NCBI GenBank assembly: GCA_902777855.1
Contig: CACYVN010000001.1
Span: 186,001 to 250,000, forward strand
From: an uncultured bacterium
GTDB taxonomy: Bacteria > Cyanobacteriota > Vampirovibrionia > Gastranaerophilales > Gastranaerophilaceae
DNA length: 64,000 bases
Direction: 5' to 3'
Shown here: piece after piece, positions 16,050-25,518 of the stretch
Layout of the letters: each line of letters begins with the position of its first letter
Position numbering within the stretch: position 1 is the stretch's first letter
Notes under the pieces: generated by a model
Told to the model about the DNA's origin: nothing
Database searches by the model: none
What the model saw: only the letters and a program-made list of their open reading frames with translations
Made by a program: the position numbers and the translations under genes

Positions 16050-17730
16050 TAGCATTAACCGTATTTAGAGTAATCCTTGCTATAAACCCGTATTCATCGC
16101 TTGAATCAAGTTCAATCTTTCCATTCATTGCTTCAACAAGCCCCTTGACAATAAACAAACCCAAACCCGTGCCCCTTGTAGTTCTTGTCATTTCATCATC
16201 AAGACGAATAAACTTTTCAAATAAAGTATCGAGTTTTTCTTTTGAAATTTTGTCACATTTGTTTTTTATGGTAATTATGGCATTTTTATTGTTTACTTCC
16301 GTATCAACAATTATTTGAGATTCAGGATACGAATATTTTATTGCATTTTCATACAAATTTACAACAACCTGTTCTAACCGGCCTTTGTCTGCAATAACCT
16401 GCGGGAAATCAGAATTAAGATGTACAATAATCTCATGCCCGTCATGCTTTCTTAACAACAACTCTGCCTGCTCAAAAACCTGAGATAATTCAACTTCCGT
16501 ATTCACTGTTCTTAATCTCATCCCCTCAATATCAGGAATGGTCAAAAGATCATCAATCAGGCGTTTTAATCTTTCAGACTGTTCTTTTATTATACGCAGA
16601 GACTTTTGCTTTGTTTCCTCGTCAATAACAATATCATTTCTCATAAGTCTTGACGTATATCCCTGAATACTTGTGAGCGGAGTTCGGAGTTCGTGAGATA
16701 CCGTATCTATGAGATTTGAACGAAATTCATTTAACTCTTTAAGTTCCTTATTCTTATAAGCAAGTTCCGTGTATGATTTATGAATTTCTGATGCCATTTC
16801 ATTGAATTCATTTACCAAAAATACAATTTCAAACGGCGTAAACGAAGTTTTATACAACCTTATCTGATGCTCATAATTACCCTTTGAAAGGGCTATGATA
16901 GCTTTAAATAACTGTCTGATATTGATATACAAATAAAAAATATAAAATCCTATAACAACCATTGTTGAAAGAATGGCAACCAAAACAGACAGAATTATTT
17001 TAATTCTGTTTTCAATAATGGAATTTTTTGCCATTTTTTCTGTTGTTGTAACAATAATTGAATATTTTGGATCTTTAAATTTCAGATACGCAATAGGCTG
17101 ATTTTTTTCATCCCCGAAAATTATAGGCTTATCCTTTTCAATTTCACCTGTATTTTCAGGAAGCATTGCCATTGTTTCTTTAAAAACTTCAGAAGTATAA
17201 TTATGAGAAGCAACCAGATGCTTATTATCTCGCAAAATATAAATTTGTCGTTTATCATTTTCTAATGATTTAAAAAGGTTAATATCAATATCATTTGTAT
17301 TATAAGTAACTGCGAGAAAAGAACCGTCTTTAAGTTTGGTTGTCATAACAAATTTTTCATTTGCCTTTGAGTCCTGAACTATTTTATCAAGTTCGCTTTG
17401 TGTCTTTACGGTATTGATTTTTTCGCAGTGGGGATACTTTTTTGTAAATTCTTTTATAAAGGCTTGTTTTTGCGCATTAGTTGGTAAAAAATCAAGTGCA
17501 TCGGCAATTTGATTTAGCGTTGTATTATTTGAACGAATTATAAAATCCATTTCATCAGAAACCATAGAAGCAACAAGAGTCGCAGTTTCCCTTAACTGGT
17601 GCCTTACAGACTGCTGACTGATGTTGTTAATTATAAATCCGCTTATAGACATTGGGATTACAACCGCAAAGAAAAATACTATTGCGATTTGTTCAATTAT
17701 TTTTAATCTTTGAAATTTGAATTTAATCAT
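16042..17730 (-). CDS. Membrane sensor histidine kinase
   Basis: A 562-residue kinase. The N-terminal membrane helix (about 12-35, IAIVFFFAVVIPMSISGFII) precedes an extracytoplasmic sensor region to about residue 240. A second helix (ILSVLVAILSTMVVIGFYIFYLY), a HAMP-like linker, HisKA with SHELRTPLTSIQGY (phosphoaccepting His) and a HATPase_c domain follow, with the N box (NLYENAIKYSYP) and G box GTGLGLFIV. It phosphorylates the response regulator encoded 51 bp upstream. The signal is unknown. The sensor has Cache-like strand patterns, though this is not certain. No good ribosome site is seen before the ATG. Confidence 0.92.
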   Translation of the reverse strand: MIKFKFQRLKIIEQIAIVFFFAVVIPMSISGFIINNISQQSVRHQLRETATLVASMVSDEMDFIIRSNNTTLNQIADALDFLPTNAQKQAFIKEFTKKYPHCEKINTVKTQSELDKIVQDSKANEKFVMTTKLKDGSFLAVTYNTNDIDINLFKSLENDKRQIYILRDNKHLVASHNYTSEVFKETMAMLPENTGEIEKDKPIIFGDEKNQPIAYLKFKDPKYSIIVTTTEKMAKNSIIENRIKIILSVLVAILSTMVVIGFYIFYLYINIRQLFKAIIALSKGNYEHQIRLYKTSFTPFEIVFLVNEFNEMASEIHKSYTELAYKNKELKELNEFRSNLIDTVSHELRTPLTSIQGYTSRLMRNDIVIDEETKQKSLRIIKEQSERLKRLIDDLLTIPDIEGMRLRTVNTEVELSQVFEQAELLLRKHDGHEIIVHLNSDFPQVIADKGRLEQVVVNLYENAIKYSYPESQIIVDTEVNNKNAIITIKNKCDKISKEKLDTLFEKFIRLDDEMTRTTRGTGLGLFIVKGLVEAMNGKIELDSSDEYGFIARITLNTVNANE

Positions 17731-17780
17731 CTTTATGTAACGGTCTTATCGCCCTATTCACCTCTAACCTTAATGCATTT

Positions 17781-18491
17781 TTAACCAAACGGTGTTAATT
17801 TATAACCTACATTTGTTACGGTATGAAGATACTTTGGATTCTTTGCATCGGGCTCAATTTTATTTCTCAGACCGCCCACATGTACCCTGAGCATTCTAAC
17901 ATCCTCGTTGCTGTCATATCCCCAAACTTCATCAAGTAAAGTTGCAAGCGTAACCGGGTTGTTAAAGTGCTGTATAAGGCAGTATAAAATTTCAAATTCG
18001 GTAGGAGTTAATTTGACTTTTTTATTAACAATAACCGCTTCCAAAGATTCAGGAAATATTTCTATATCCCCGCTTCTTAAAACTTCATCTGACAAAGGTG
18101 ATTCATTTAATTCAACATTATTTCTGCGCAGCAAAACCCTTATTCTTAAAAGGACTTCCTGAACATCAAAAGGTTTTACAAGATAATCATCAGCTCCGCA
18201 ATCAAATCCGCTTGTTTTATCCTCAATTGTACCTTTTGCGGTCAGCATAAGAATCGGGATTGACAGTTTTGCATTTCTTATATTTTTACATACATCAAAA
18301 CCATTCATTTTTGGCATCATAACATCCAGCAGAATTAAATCATAAGAATTATTTAATGCTTTATTCAAGCCTTCAAGACCATCTTTTGCACTGTCGACAA
18401 AATACCCGCTTGAACGAATATCAAACTCTAAAAGTTCTCTGATTTCATCATCATCATCAACAATTAAAATCCTTTTCTGACTCTCAACCAT
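17781..18491 (-). CDS. OmpR/PhoB-family response regulator
   Basis: A 236-residue regulator. The receiver domain has RILIVDDDDEI, the phosphorylation site LLDVMMPKMNGFDV, LTAKGT and DDYLVKPF. The C-terminal winged helix has LTPTEFEILYCL and EVWGYDSNEDVRMLRVHVGGLRNKI. ATG 18491 is chosen because AAGGAG lies nine bases upstream; the frame is open much further but upstream codons read as non-coding. It forms a two-gene signalling unit with the kinase at 16042-17730 and drives that operon together with tadA. Confidence 0.95.
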   Translation of the reverse strand: MVESQKRILIVDDDDEIRELLEFDIRSSGYFVDSAKDGLEGLNKALNNSYDLILLDVMMPKMNGFDVCKNIRNAKLSIPILMLTAKGTIEDKTSGFDCGADDYLVKPFDVQEVLLRIRVLLRRNNVELNESPLSDEVLRSGDIEIFPESLEAVIVNKKVKLTPTEFEILYCLIQHFNNPVTLATLLDEVWGYDSNEDVRMLRVHVGGLRNKIEPDAKNPKYLHTVTNVGYKLTPFG

Positions 18492-18596
18492 ATAAAAATA
18501 CTCCTTGTATAAAGACATTTTACAAAACGCAATCGCATTTTGCAACAATAAATTTTCAGCATGGCAAATTATTTTTTCAGCGGTTTTGTAAAATAT

Positions 18597-19130
18597 ATGA
18601 GCATAAATTTTACAGGTATAAAAAATCTTGATATAAAAACGTTTAAAGCCGATGGCTACGGATTTTATCTGAATAATGCAAATCATATTGAACAGGGGGA
18701 TAAATTCTATACAATAGTTTCGTTAAAAGCAGATCTTGACGGCACGGTGATAAAAGGGGAAAATACTAAAGCTCCTGGTTTTCAGCCTCACATTACCCAT
18801 TATTTTGAAGCTCTGCAAAAAATGAAACATTTTGTCCTCGCACAAAAAATATTGGGAATAGAAAATCAGGATCAGGTTGAAATTATCATGAAACATTATC
18901 ACGCACCTGATAATCTCGGGGATGTAAATCAGGCAAGCTTTATGCTCAACGGACAAAGTGTTCCGCTTGTTCACCGGAATGTACTTCCGCTTTATTCATT
19001 CATGGCACGTGTAACAAGAGATATTTTGAAATTCTTCGACTTAAGTCCAAAAACAAGGGAATCCGTGCAGCTTATGAATAATTCAATTGCCAAAGAGGCT
19101 GAAGAATTTATTGAAAATATGAACTTGTAA
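18597..19130 (+). CDS. Hypothetical protein
   Basis: A 177-residue soluble protein without a domain I recognise. It begins MSINFTGIKNLDIKTF, a short N-terminal pattern resembling other lineage-restricted genes in this window, followed by a mixed alpha/beta body (FKADGYGFYLNN, TIVSLKADLDGTVIKG, QVEIIMKHYHAPDN). The C terminus is acidic and helical. An earlier in-frame ATG at 18561 is possible; neither start has a clear ribosome site. It is transcribed divergently from the response regulator and could share control with it. Confidence 0.7.
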   Translation: MSINFTGIKNLDIKTFKADGYGFYLNNANHIEQGDKFYTIVSLKADLDGTVIKGENTKAPGFQPHITHYFEALQKMKHFVLAQKILGIENQDQVEIIMKHYHAPDNLGDVNQASFMLNGQSVPLVHRNVLPLYSFMARVTRDILKFFDLSPKTRESVQLMNNSIAKEAEEFIENMNL

Positions 19131-19197
19131 CAATAAATTTATAATTTTAAAAAATATGCTTATTTTCTGCTAAAATATTTCTTAGTTGGGATAAGTT

Positions 19198-20565
19198 ATG
19201 AAAGAAAGAATTTTATTATTTTTAATTATTATAGGGCTGACCACATTTATTTATGTGTTTCAGAATTATACCACTTGGGGGCTTGCACTGCTTGTCTGCT
19301 TTATGGGAGCATATTTTATAACTGCATCCGTTGCAACAAAATTAAAAACAAGACAAGAATTAAAACAACCAAAAATCAAAGACGATTCATACAAACCTTT
19401 TGTATCTGTTATGATTCCTGCCCATAATGAAGAATCTGTCATATCGGAAACCATAGAAAGAGTATTTGAAATGGATTATCCGAACTATGAAGTAATCGTT
19501 ATTGATGACAGAAGTTCTGATAATACGGCATCCGTTATAAAAAATCTGGAAAAACAGTATAACGGCAGACTAAAAACTCTTATTCGTTCTAAAGATGCGT
19601 TCCCCGGGAAATCTGCCGTTTTAAACGATGCCCTTGTACTTGCGAAAGGCGAAGCTATTTTGGTCTTTGATGCAGATGCACAAATGGACAAAGATTTTTT
19701 GACAAATCTTGTATATGAACTTCAGCCTAAAGATGTAGGAGCTGTTCAGGCAAGAAAAGTTGTTAAAAATAAAGACATAAATCTCCTGACAAAATGTCAG
19801 AACAACGAAATGACAATTGATACCTCGTGTCAGGTTGCAAGAGATGCGGTTAAAGGCGCAGTTGAACTAAGGGGTAACGGAGAGCTCATTAAAAGAGAAG
19901 CATTAGAAGATATTGGGGGATGGAATAATTACACAATTACGGATGACCTTGATATGTCAACCAGACTACATATAAAAGGCTGGGACGTAAGATTCTGCAA
20001 AGATACGGTTGTCTATGAAGAAGGAATTATGTATCTTATGCCATTATACCGTCAGCGCAGGAGATGGCTTGAAGGAACAATAAGACGTTATCTTGAATAT
20101 TTCTGGGATATTATGACCTCAAAAAAGATGTCGCTTCGGGTAAGACTCGATACCATCGCATATATCTCCGAATTTATTATGCCTGCATGGTTTATTATTG
20201 AATTATTCATTCTTATTTCAAAAATAATTATAAAAGATGCCCCTGTTAATACATTAATGTCATCGGTTATTATGGGATGCATAATAGGTATCGGATTTAT
20301 GCTTTCGTGCAGATATTCGTTGAGAAAATATGACAATATGAACCGTGCGGATGCATTCACCCAGGCAGTCATTACAGCAGCATATCTCTTGATGATTTGG
20401 TTCCCGTTGGTATTATTTATCGGAGTAAAAATTTTATTTATGAAAAAAGATATGAAATGGGGTAAAACCACTCACGGACTTGTTGCTCATGAACACGCAA
20501 TACAAAAAGCAAAAGAAAAAATAAGACAGGCAAAAGAAGAATTGAAAAAATTATTAAAAATGTAA
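19198..20565 (+). CDS. Family 2 glycosyltransferase, PgaC/IcaA-like, membrane-bound
   Basis: A processive-type GT2 enzyme of 455 residues. Two N-terminal membrane segments lead into the catalytic domain with VMIPAHNEES, VIDDRSSD, the DxD motif FDADAQMD, the acceptor-site TDDLDMS and QRRRW, the motif of enzymes that extend and export polysaccharide. Three or four C-terminal membrane helices and a Lys-rich tail follow. The family makes poly-N-acetylglucosamine, cellulose or hyaluronan; the sugar used here cannot be told. The apt gene starts 13 bp downstream in the same operon. Confidence 0.9.
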   Translation: MKERILLFLIIIGLTTFIYVFQNYTTWGLALLVCFMGAYFITASVATKLKTRQELKQPKIKDDSYKPFVSVMIPAHNEESVISETIERVFEMDYPNYEVIVIDDRSSDNTASVIKNLEKQYNGRLKTLIRSKDAFPGKSAVLNDALVLAKGEAILVFDADAQMDKDFLTNLVYELQPKDVGAVQARKVVKNKDINLLTKCQNNEMTIDTSCQVARDAVKGAVELRGNGELIKREALEDIGGWNNYTITDDLDMSTRLHIKGWDVRFCKDTVVYEEGIMYLMPLYRQRRRWLEGTIRRYLEYFWDIMTSKKMSLRVRLDTIAYISEFIMPAWFIIELFILISKIIIKDAPVNTLMSSVIMGCIIGIGFMLSCRYSLRKYDNMNRADAFTQAVITAAYLLMIWFPLVLFIGVKILFMKKDMKWGKTTHGLVAHEHAIQKAKEKIRQAKEELKKLLKM

Positions 20566-20577
20566 GGAGAAATATAA

Positions 20578-21114
20578 ATGACAACAACATTATCAATAGA
20601 AGATGTAAAAGAAAAAATCAGAGCTGTACAAGATTTTCCTAAAAAAGGGATTGTCTTTCGTGATATAACAACAGGTATTAAAGACGGCGAAACCATGAGA
20701 TATATGATTGATTATCTTTGCGAACAGTATAAAGAATTCAAAATCGATTATATTGCAGGAATTGAGAGCAGAGGTTTCATTTTTGGAATGCCTATGGCAT
20801 ATAAACTCGGTTGCGGGTTTATACCAATCAGGAAACCAAATAAACTTCCGGCTGAAACAATCAGCGAGTCTTACGGACTTGAATATGGCACTGACACGAT
20901 TGAAATTCACAAAGATTCAATTGAAGAAGGTGCAAATGTTTTGGTCGTTGACGATTTACTTGCGACAGGCGGCACTGCGGTTGCGGCTTGCAATCTCGTC
21001 CGCAAAGTCGGAGGCAACCTGATAGGTGCCTGCTTTCTAATTGAATTAAATGAGCTTGGCGGAAGAAAAAAATTACAAGATTGCGGAAAAATTGTTTCCA
21101 TGCTACAATACTAA
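20578..21114 (+). CDS. apt: Adenine phosphoribosyltransferase
   Basis: Apt makes AMP from adenine and PRPP in purine salvage. The 178 residues match the usual length. Visible motifs are VQDFPKKGIVFRDITTG at the N terminus, GIESRGFIFG, FIPIRKPNKLP and the PRPP-binding loop VLVVDDLLATGGTA. AAGGAG precedes the ATG. It lies 13 bp after the glycosyltransferase, and a small secreted-protein gene follows after 28 bp. Confidence 0.97.
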   Translation: MTTTLSIEDVKEKIRAVQDFPKKGIVFRDITTGIKDGETMRYMIDYLCEQYKEFKIDYIAGIESRGFIFGMPMAYKLGCGFIPIRKPNKLPAETISESYGLEYGTDTIEIHKDSIEEGANVLVVDDLLATGGTAVAACNLVRKVGGNLIGACFLIELNELGGRKKLQDCGKIVSMLQY

Positions 21115-21141
21115 TAAATATATAACTTAGGAGATATATAG

Positions 21142-21396
21142 ATGAAAAAATTAGCACTTGTTTTAACGATTTTAATGGTAACTCCGCTTGTTGCGGCTGC
21201 AGACCAGCAAAAAGTAAATTATTATGCACCATACTATGCTCAAAACAATGTTGTTCCGGGTAAAAAAGTTCAATATGCGGAAAAAAATTCAAAAGTATAC
21301 AAAAGAGCATCTGGTAATGAATATATTTTGAAATATAACATTGACGATTTGGAATCCGCTCCTTGGATTAACGGCGGAAAAAGAAAATACAATTAA
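21142..21396 (+). CDS. Small secreted hypothetical protein
   Basis: An 84-residue protein with a clear signal peptide (MKKLALVLTILMVTPLVAAA), then a short Tyr- and Lys-rich mature part (YYAPYYAQNN, YKRASGNEYIL). TAGGAG precedes the ATG. No domain recognised. It ends the apt transcription unit before the terminator at 21421-21445. Confidence 0.75.
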   Translation: MKKLALVLTILMVTPLVAAADQQKVNYYAPYYAQNNVVPGKKVQYAEKNSKVYKRASGNEYILKYNIDDLESAPWINGGKRKYN

Positions 21397-21420
21397 TTTG
21401 TAATTTATAAATTTATTATA

Positions 21421-21445
21421 AAAGACCGGCATTTTGTCGGTCTTT
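21421..21445. terminator. Bidirectional terminator
   Basis: The arms AAAGACCG / CGGTCTTT with a 9-base loop and a T run lie between two convergent genes and overlap the stop region of the acyltransferase-like gene. Confidence 0.85.
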
Positions 21446-22575
21446 TATACTGTTAAAACTTCATCCGGACTAAATGGTGTTTGAATTCGTCTCTCGGCTT
21501 CTTTTGAACATATATCAAGATTTTCTGCCAAAATTCCTTTTATAAAAGCCGGTGCATCATCAGATTTTACAGGAACACCGTTTTCCGTAATAACAACATC
21601 TGTTTCGTTTTTGTGTTTTTCAAAGAAACTTTTAAAAGCATCCTTTCCAAATTCTGATTTTAATATAGAGCCTGAAGTTGAGGTTGTACTGTCACCGTTT
21701 CTTTTAAATATTACAGGGGCTCCTATTTGGATTCCTGTTAACTTATTTTTCCCTTTTCCGTAAGCAAAACCGAGAGGAATAACTTTTATTTCCTTTTTGA
21801 TATTTAATGCTTTATTTATAAGCTCTGCTATACCTATCTGAAAACGATTATCAAATTCCATGTCTTTAAATACAGAGAGTTTACCTTCGGGAAAAATAAA
21901 GATATTAACTTTGTCTTTAATAAAATCTTTTATTACGGGGAATAATGCCTGCGCATTAACCTTTTTATCGGCACAAAAAATACTTGCATCTATTCCGACA
22001 GCACCGCACGCTTCAAAAGCCTTTCTTTTTATCGGATTCATTGTTTTTAAAATATCCTGATTAAGAATAATTTTTGGAATAGGGAAATTGTTAGCTTTAC
22101 CTTCCTGTCTGTATGCCTTTGAAAGCAATGTACTTACGACAGCTAACATAGAAGGATCACGTCTTTGATTGGAGTGATTCATTATAAAAATATGTGAGTT
22201 GCCGTTTTGTGCGGCTTTTTCTAATATTCTATCTTCTATATTAACGTCAATAACTTTATCTTTGCAAAAAATACGACTGATTACTTCGCTTTGTAATAAA
22301 TATGTATCACTTGATTCAGGTTTAATTTCAGATATGTTTTTTGTTAATTCTTTTTGTTTTTTTGTTTCAAACAAATCCATAAAACGATTTGCAATTACTC
22401 TCATCAAATATTCAATTTTTTGATATCTTTTTTCAGTCTTCGCAAGATTAGCTCTGATTTTTGCTTCTTCTTTTGCTGTTTGGGGAAGAATTTCCCTTGC
22501 GGGGGTAATATTATTCGTATATCTTTTGCAGGTTATATTTGAAATGGAAAGTTTGCTTATATTCACTAAAATCAC
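21445..22575 (-). CDS. PlsC-like acyltransferase
   Basis: A 376-residue protein with the glycerolphosphate-acyltransferase motifs: MNHSNQRRD (block I; the usual HX4D spacing is HX5D here), the block III segment FIFPEGKLS and a following VIPLGFAYG. Family members add an acyl chain to lysophosphatidic acid or a related acceptor at the membrane. The ~110 residues before block I are lineage-specific. The start is a GTG at 22575 without a good ribosome site, so the true N terminus is uncertain. It may act on phospholipid or on a secreted lipid. Confidence 0.7.
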   Translation of the reverse strand: MILVNISKLSISNITCKRYTNNITPAREILPQTAKEEAKIRANLAKTEKRYQKIEYLMRVIANRFMDLFETKKQKELTKNISEIKPESSDTYLLQSEVISRIFCKDKVIDVNIEDRILEKAAQNGNSHIFIMNHSNQRRDPSMLAVVSTLLSKAYRQEGKANNFPIPKIILNQDILKTMNPIKRKAFEACGAVGIDASIFCADKKVNAQALFPVIKDFIKDKVNIFIFPEGKLSVFKDMEFDNRFQIGIAELINKALNIKKEIKVIPLGFAYGKGKNKLTGIQIGAPVIFKRNGDSTTSTSGSILKSEFGKDAFKSFFEKHKNETDVVITENGVPVKSDDAPAFIKGILAENLDICSKEAERRIQTPFSPDEVLTV

Positions 22576-22645
22576 CGTTTCTTTAAAATAAATGTACTAT
22601 TTATAAAAACGGTAATTTTATTTTTTGCTATATGTTTAATGGTTA

Positions 22646-23050
22646 TTATGTAGGGATTTTGCTTTTATAATTTTTTTCTATTCCTTTAATAATCGTATTC
22701 ATGCCCTGAGCGTATGTAATCGTACCACTGCCGGACAAAGAGGTAGAAAAGAATGATGCATCATACCCGTCATGCATATGAAAATTTTTGAGAAATTCAT
22801 CAGCCATTTTATGACCAAACTGAGCAAACTGATCAAATAAAGAAAAACTTTGCTGCATAAACGGTACCGCAGAATTTGAATTATGAACAATCATATCCGC
22901 TCCTGATGCGGTTCCTGACAGAGCAGTTGAACTGCCTCCTGCAACAGAAGAACTGCCTGCATTTTTTAGTATTTTACTTTCAAGTTTTGTTTTATTAATT
23001 TTTATTCTTGCCTCGAAAGACTGACAATTTTCTAATTTTGATATTCTCAT
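22646..23050 (-). CDS. Hypothetical protein with FxAR N-terminal motif
   Basis: A 134-residue protein. The N terminus NCQSFEARIKI resembles YNPNFQAKIIL of the gene at 23891. A Ser/Ala/Gly-rich low-complexity linker (about 32-55) and a helical part with FDQFAQFGHKMADEF follow. There is no signal peptide and no domain I recognise. The start has only a weak GAGACGG ribosome site. The composition suggests a structural or surface-associated lineage-specific protein. Confidence 0.6.
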   Translation of the reverse strand: MRISKLENCQSFEARIKINKTKLESKILKNAGSSSVAGGSSTALSGTASGADMIVHNSNSAVPFMQQSFSLFDQFAQFGHKMADEFLKNFHMHDGYDASFFSTSLSGSGTITYAQGMNTIIKGIEKNYKSKIPT

Positions 23051-23131
23051 ATTCCGTCTCTTAAATGTCTGATATTATTCTAAAAATTGTAAAAATATTT
23101 TTTGCTTTAAAAAAACTGATATTTACATTAC

Positions 23132-23611
23132 TTAATGACACCCGCCACAACCGTTACAGCCGTTTTTATGGCAAGGATTTGAAAACAGATAAGAAAAATC
23201 AAAAACTCTGTCATTTAATAACGCATCAATAACAGGAGGTACAAGTTTTTTTTCCACTTCAAGCATTTCATTCATAAATTCGTCAATATGTGTTTCAACA
23301 CCGATTAAAACAGGATACTGAGCAATAATTCTATCTTTTGAATGAATAGTTATACCGCTTACTTTCACTCCATCATTAAATGCTTTTATAACTGCATCCT
23401 TTTCGTTATAGGCAGGCAAAAGCGATGGATGAATGTTAATTACATTATCCTGTGACAAGATGAAATCATAGTCATCATAAACAACTATCAAATCATAATC
23501 AGAATTTGGTTCATTTTTGTCTGTCATAGAAATTTCAACATCCCTATCCGCAAAATATTGTTTTACGCTTTCAAAAATTTCAGGATAAGATATTGCAACT
23601 CTTTTAGTCAT
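23132..23611 (-). CDS. Formyltransferase-fold (PurN-like) protein with Cys-rich tail
   Basis: A 159-residue protein with the formyltransferase core (NIHPSLLPAYNEKDAVIKAFNDGVKVSGITIH), including the catalytic Asn and His of GAR transformylases. The loop that normally carries the third catalytic residue is shortened: HSKDRIIAQYPV replaces the longer segment with the family Asp. The N-terminal nucleotide-fold region is also shorter than PurN (~190-210 residues). The protein ends CHKNGCNGCGGCH, a metal-binding-type tail. Its ATG directly follows the TAA of the small gene upstream. Enzymatic activity as PurN is doubtful. Confidence 0.7.
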   Translation of the reverse strand: MTKRVAISYPEIFESVKQYFADRDVEISMTDKNEPNSDYDLIVVYDDYDFILSQDNVINIHPSLLPAYNEKDAVIKAFNDGVKVSGITIHSKDRIIAQYPVLIGVETHIDEFMNEMLEVEKKLVPPVIDALLNDRVFDFSYLFSNPCHKNGCNGCGGCH

Positions 23612-23785
23612 TTACCATTTTCTTCTGTTAACAGATTTTACACATTTTTTTTCACGAACAAATATATCAGTTTGTGAATTTTTAGTCAAATAAATTTTCG
23701 TTTTTCCCAAATCATTCCCAATTGTGTTTTTAAAAAGAGCATTCGCTGCTTTTTCCAATGGAGTAAGTATTTTATAAATTTTCAT
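23612..23785 (-). CDS. Small basic hypothetical protein
   Basis: A 57-residue protein rich in Lys and Asn (MKIYKILTPLEKAANALFKN at the N terminus). Its TAA is immediately followed by the ATG of the formyltransferase-like gene, so the two are translationally coupled. An upstream in-frame start at 23839 exists, but the shorter form is favoured. No domain recognised. Confidence 0.5.
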   Translation of the reverse strand: MKIYKILTPLEKAANALFKNTIGNDLGKTKIYLTKNSQTDIFVREKKCVKSVNRRKW

Positions 23786-23890
23786 AACATGATAATTGTA
23801 CCATGAACACTTTTTATTTTCAATAAATTTATGTAGCAAAAAATATTATTTTTGAGTTTATTATAAACAAATTTAAAAGGAGAATATAAA

Positions 23891-24238
23891 ATGGAATTAA
23901 ATAAAATTTCATATAATCCGAACTTTCAGGCAAAAATCATATTAGGAGATGACAGGATTCAAAAATTCGTTAAATCCTCTTTCATGTCCGGGTCAAAAGA
24001 TACATTCGCAACATTAGATAAATTTACCGCCATATATCCGGATACGATTATATCAATAGGAATTAAAAATATTAATGGAAACGATTATCTTATTGCAAAA
24101 AACGGAGTATCAGGAGTTATGGAAAAGAAATTTTTGCACGATACCAATTCCGTAAAACTTGAAGACCAAACCGCATTCATTGATCTGATAAAAAATGTGA
24201 TGAAAAAAAAGTCCTTTTGGCCTAAAAATAAGAGTTAA
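23891..24238 (+). CDS. Hypothetical protein with FxAK N-terminal motif
   Basis: A 115-residue soluble alpha/beta protein with an AAAAGGAG ribosome site. It begins MELNKISYNPNFQAKIIL, matching in pattern the N terminus of the gene at 22646. The rest (DTFATLDKFTAIYPDTIISIGI) has no recognisable domain. It ends before a bidirectional terminator at 24251-24280. Confidence 0.7.
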   Translation: MELNKISYNPNFQAKIILGDDRIQKFVKSSFMSGSKDTFATLDKFTAIYPDTIISIGIKNINGNDYLIAKNGVSGVMEKKFLHDTNSVKLEDQTAFIDLIKNVMKKKSFWPKNKS

Positions 24239-24250
24239 AATTAATATAAA

Positions 24251-24280
24251 AACAACCGTCTGAAAATTCAAACGGTTGTT
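24251..24280. terminator. Bidirectional terminator
   Basis: The arms AACAACCGT / ACGGTTGTT with a 12-base loop and T runs lie between the convergent hypothetical gene and the decarboxylase beta-subunit gene. Confidence 0.85.
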
Positions 24281-24293
24281 TTATTTCCTATTA

Positions 24294-25508
24294 TTATTTA
24301 CATAAAGCAAGCAAAATACCTGCAGCAACAGCTGAGCCGATTACGCCCGATACGTTCGGTCCCATTGCATGCATCAATAAGTAGTTTTGTGAATTATATT
24401 CCAAACCCACTTTATTCGATACTCTTGCTGCCATTGGGACAGCAGATACGCCTGCCGAACCGATTAATGGGTTAATCAATTTTGGCTCACGTCTGCTGAT
24501 TTTAGCCGCTATAATTTCGCACAAGTTCATAAGTTTTGCCATTAAAACTCCTGCTCCGGTTGCAAATGAGAATGCCAAAATACCAAGTACAAGAATAAAT
24601 AATGTCTGAACCGTTAAGAAATGATCCGCAGATAATTTTGAACCGACAGTTAAACCTAAAAAGATTGTAACAATGTTAATCAAAGCGTTTTGCATAGTAT
24701 CAGAAAGTCTTTCGACAACCCCGCATTCTTTACATAAGTTTCCGAAAGTGAACGCCCCAACCAAAGGACAAGCCGATGGTAAAAGAATTATACACATAAA
24801 CAAAACTATGAGAGGGAATACGATTTTTTCGCGCTTTGAAACAGGTCTTAACTGCTCCATTTGAATAACACGTTCCTCTTTTGTGGTAAATAATTTCATA
24901 ATAGGCGGTTGAATAACAGGAACAAGCGCCATATATGAATAAGCCGCAACTGCAATTGCACCCAAAAGCTCAGGAGCTAAAGAACGGGTAACATAAATTG
25001 ATGTCGGACCGTCGGCACCACCGATGATACCGATAGCTCCCGCCTGCGGCAAAGTAAATCCAAACAGACACAATGCCATAAGCAAAGCCCCGAATATACC
25101 AAACTGAGCCGCACCACCTAAAAGCGCAGTTTTAGGATTCGCAATTAACGGACCGAAATCTGTCATTGCGCCAACACCCATAAAGATAATCAACGGGAAT
25201 AAGCCTTTATCAATCCCAAAATTAAATATTATACCCAAAAATCCGTTAGGACCTGCGATTGCTTCATTCGGGTCTAAAAACGCAATGTTTGATAAAATAC
25301 CGCCAAAAGCGATAGGAACCATCAATAGCGGTTCATACTGCTTTTTGATGCCTAACCATAAAAGGAATAAGCATATCAAAAGCATTATCGGGTGACCGAA
25401 AACATGCAAAAATTGTTCTGCACCGTGCAGTTTTGGGTCAGGTGACAATATCAGGTTGTAAATCCCCGTATTTTGCCACAGATTTATTAAACCATCTGTA
25501 ATTTCCAT
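24294..25508 (-). CDS. oadB: Na+-pumping decarboxylase beta subunit
   Basis: The 404-residue membrane subunit of biotin-dependent Na+-translocating decarboxylases (OadB/MmdB/GcdB family). It decarboxylates carboxybiotin and couples this to Na+ export. It has around nine hydrophobic segments. The conserved [17 protein letters not shown] segment with the essential Asp is present, as are [18 protein letters not shown] and the C-terminal [18 protein letters not shown]. It is the last gene of birA-oadG-oadA-oadB, 10 bp after oadA. The substrate (oxaloacetate or another acyl-CoA) is set by the alpha subunit. Confidence 0.95.
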   Translation of the reverse strand: MEITDGLINLWQNTGIYNLILSPDPKLHGAEQFLHVFGHPIMLLICLFLLWLGIKKQYEPLLMVPIAFGGILSNIAFLDPNEAIAGPNGFLGIIFNFGIDKGLFPLIIFMGVGAMTDFGPLIANPKTALLGGAAQFGIFGALLMALCLFGFTLPQAGAIGIIGGADGPTSIYVTRSLAPELLGAIAVAAYSYMALVPVIQPPIMKLFTTKEERVIQMEQLRPVSKREKIVFPLIVLFMCIILLPSACPLVGAFTFGNLCKECGVVERLSDTMQNALINIVTIFLGLTVGSKLSADHFLTVQTLFILVLGILAFSFATGAGVLMAKLMNLCEIIAAKISRREPKLINPLIGSAGVSAVPMAARVSNKVGLEYNSQNYLLMHAMGPNVSGVIGSAVAAGILLALCK

Positions 25509-25518
25509 CCAAAACCCC

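Noticed and set aside
20861-21310. 149-codon frame antisense to apt
   Set aside because: apt is unmistakable on the other strand; this frame is a mirror artefact.
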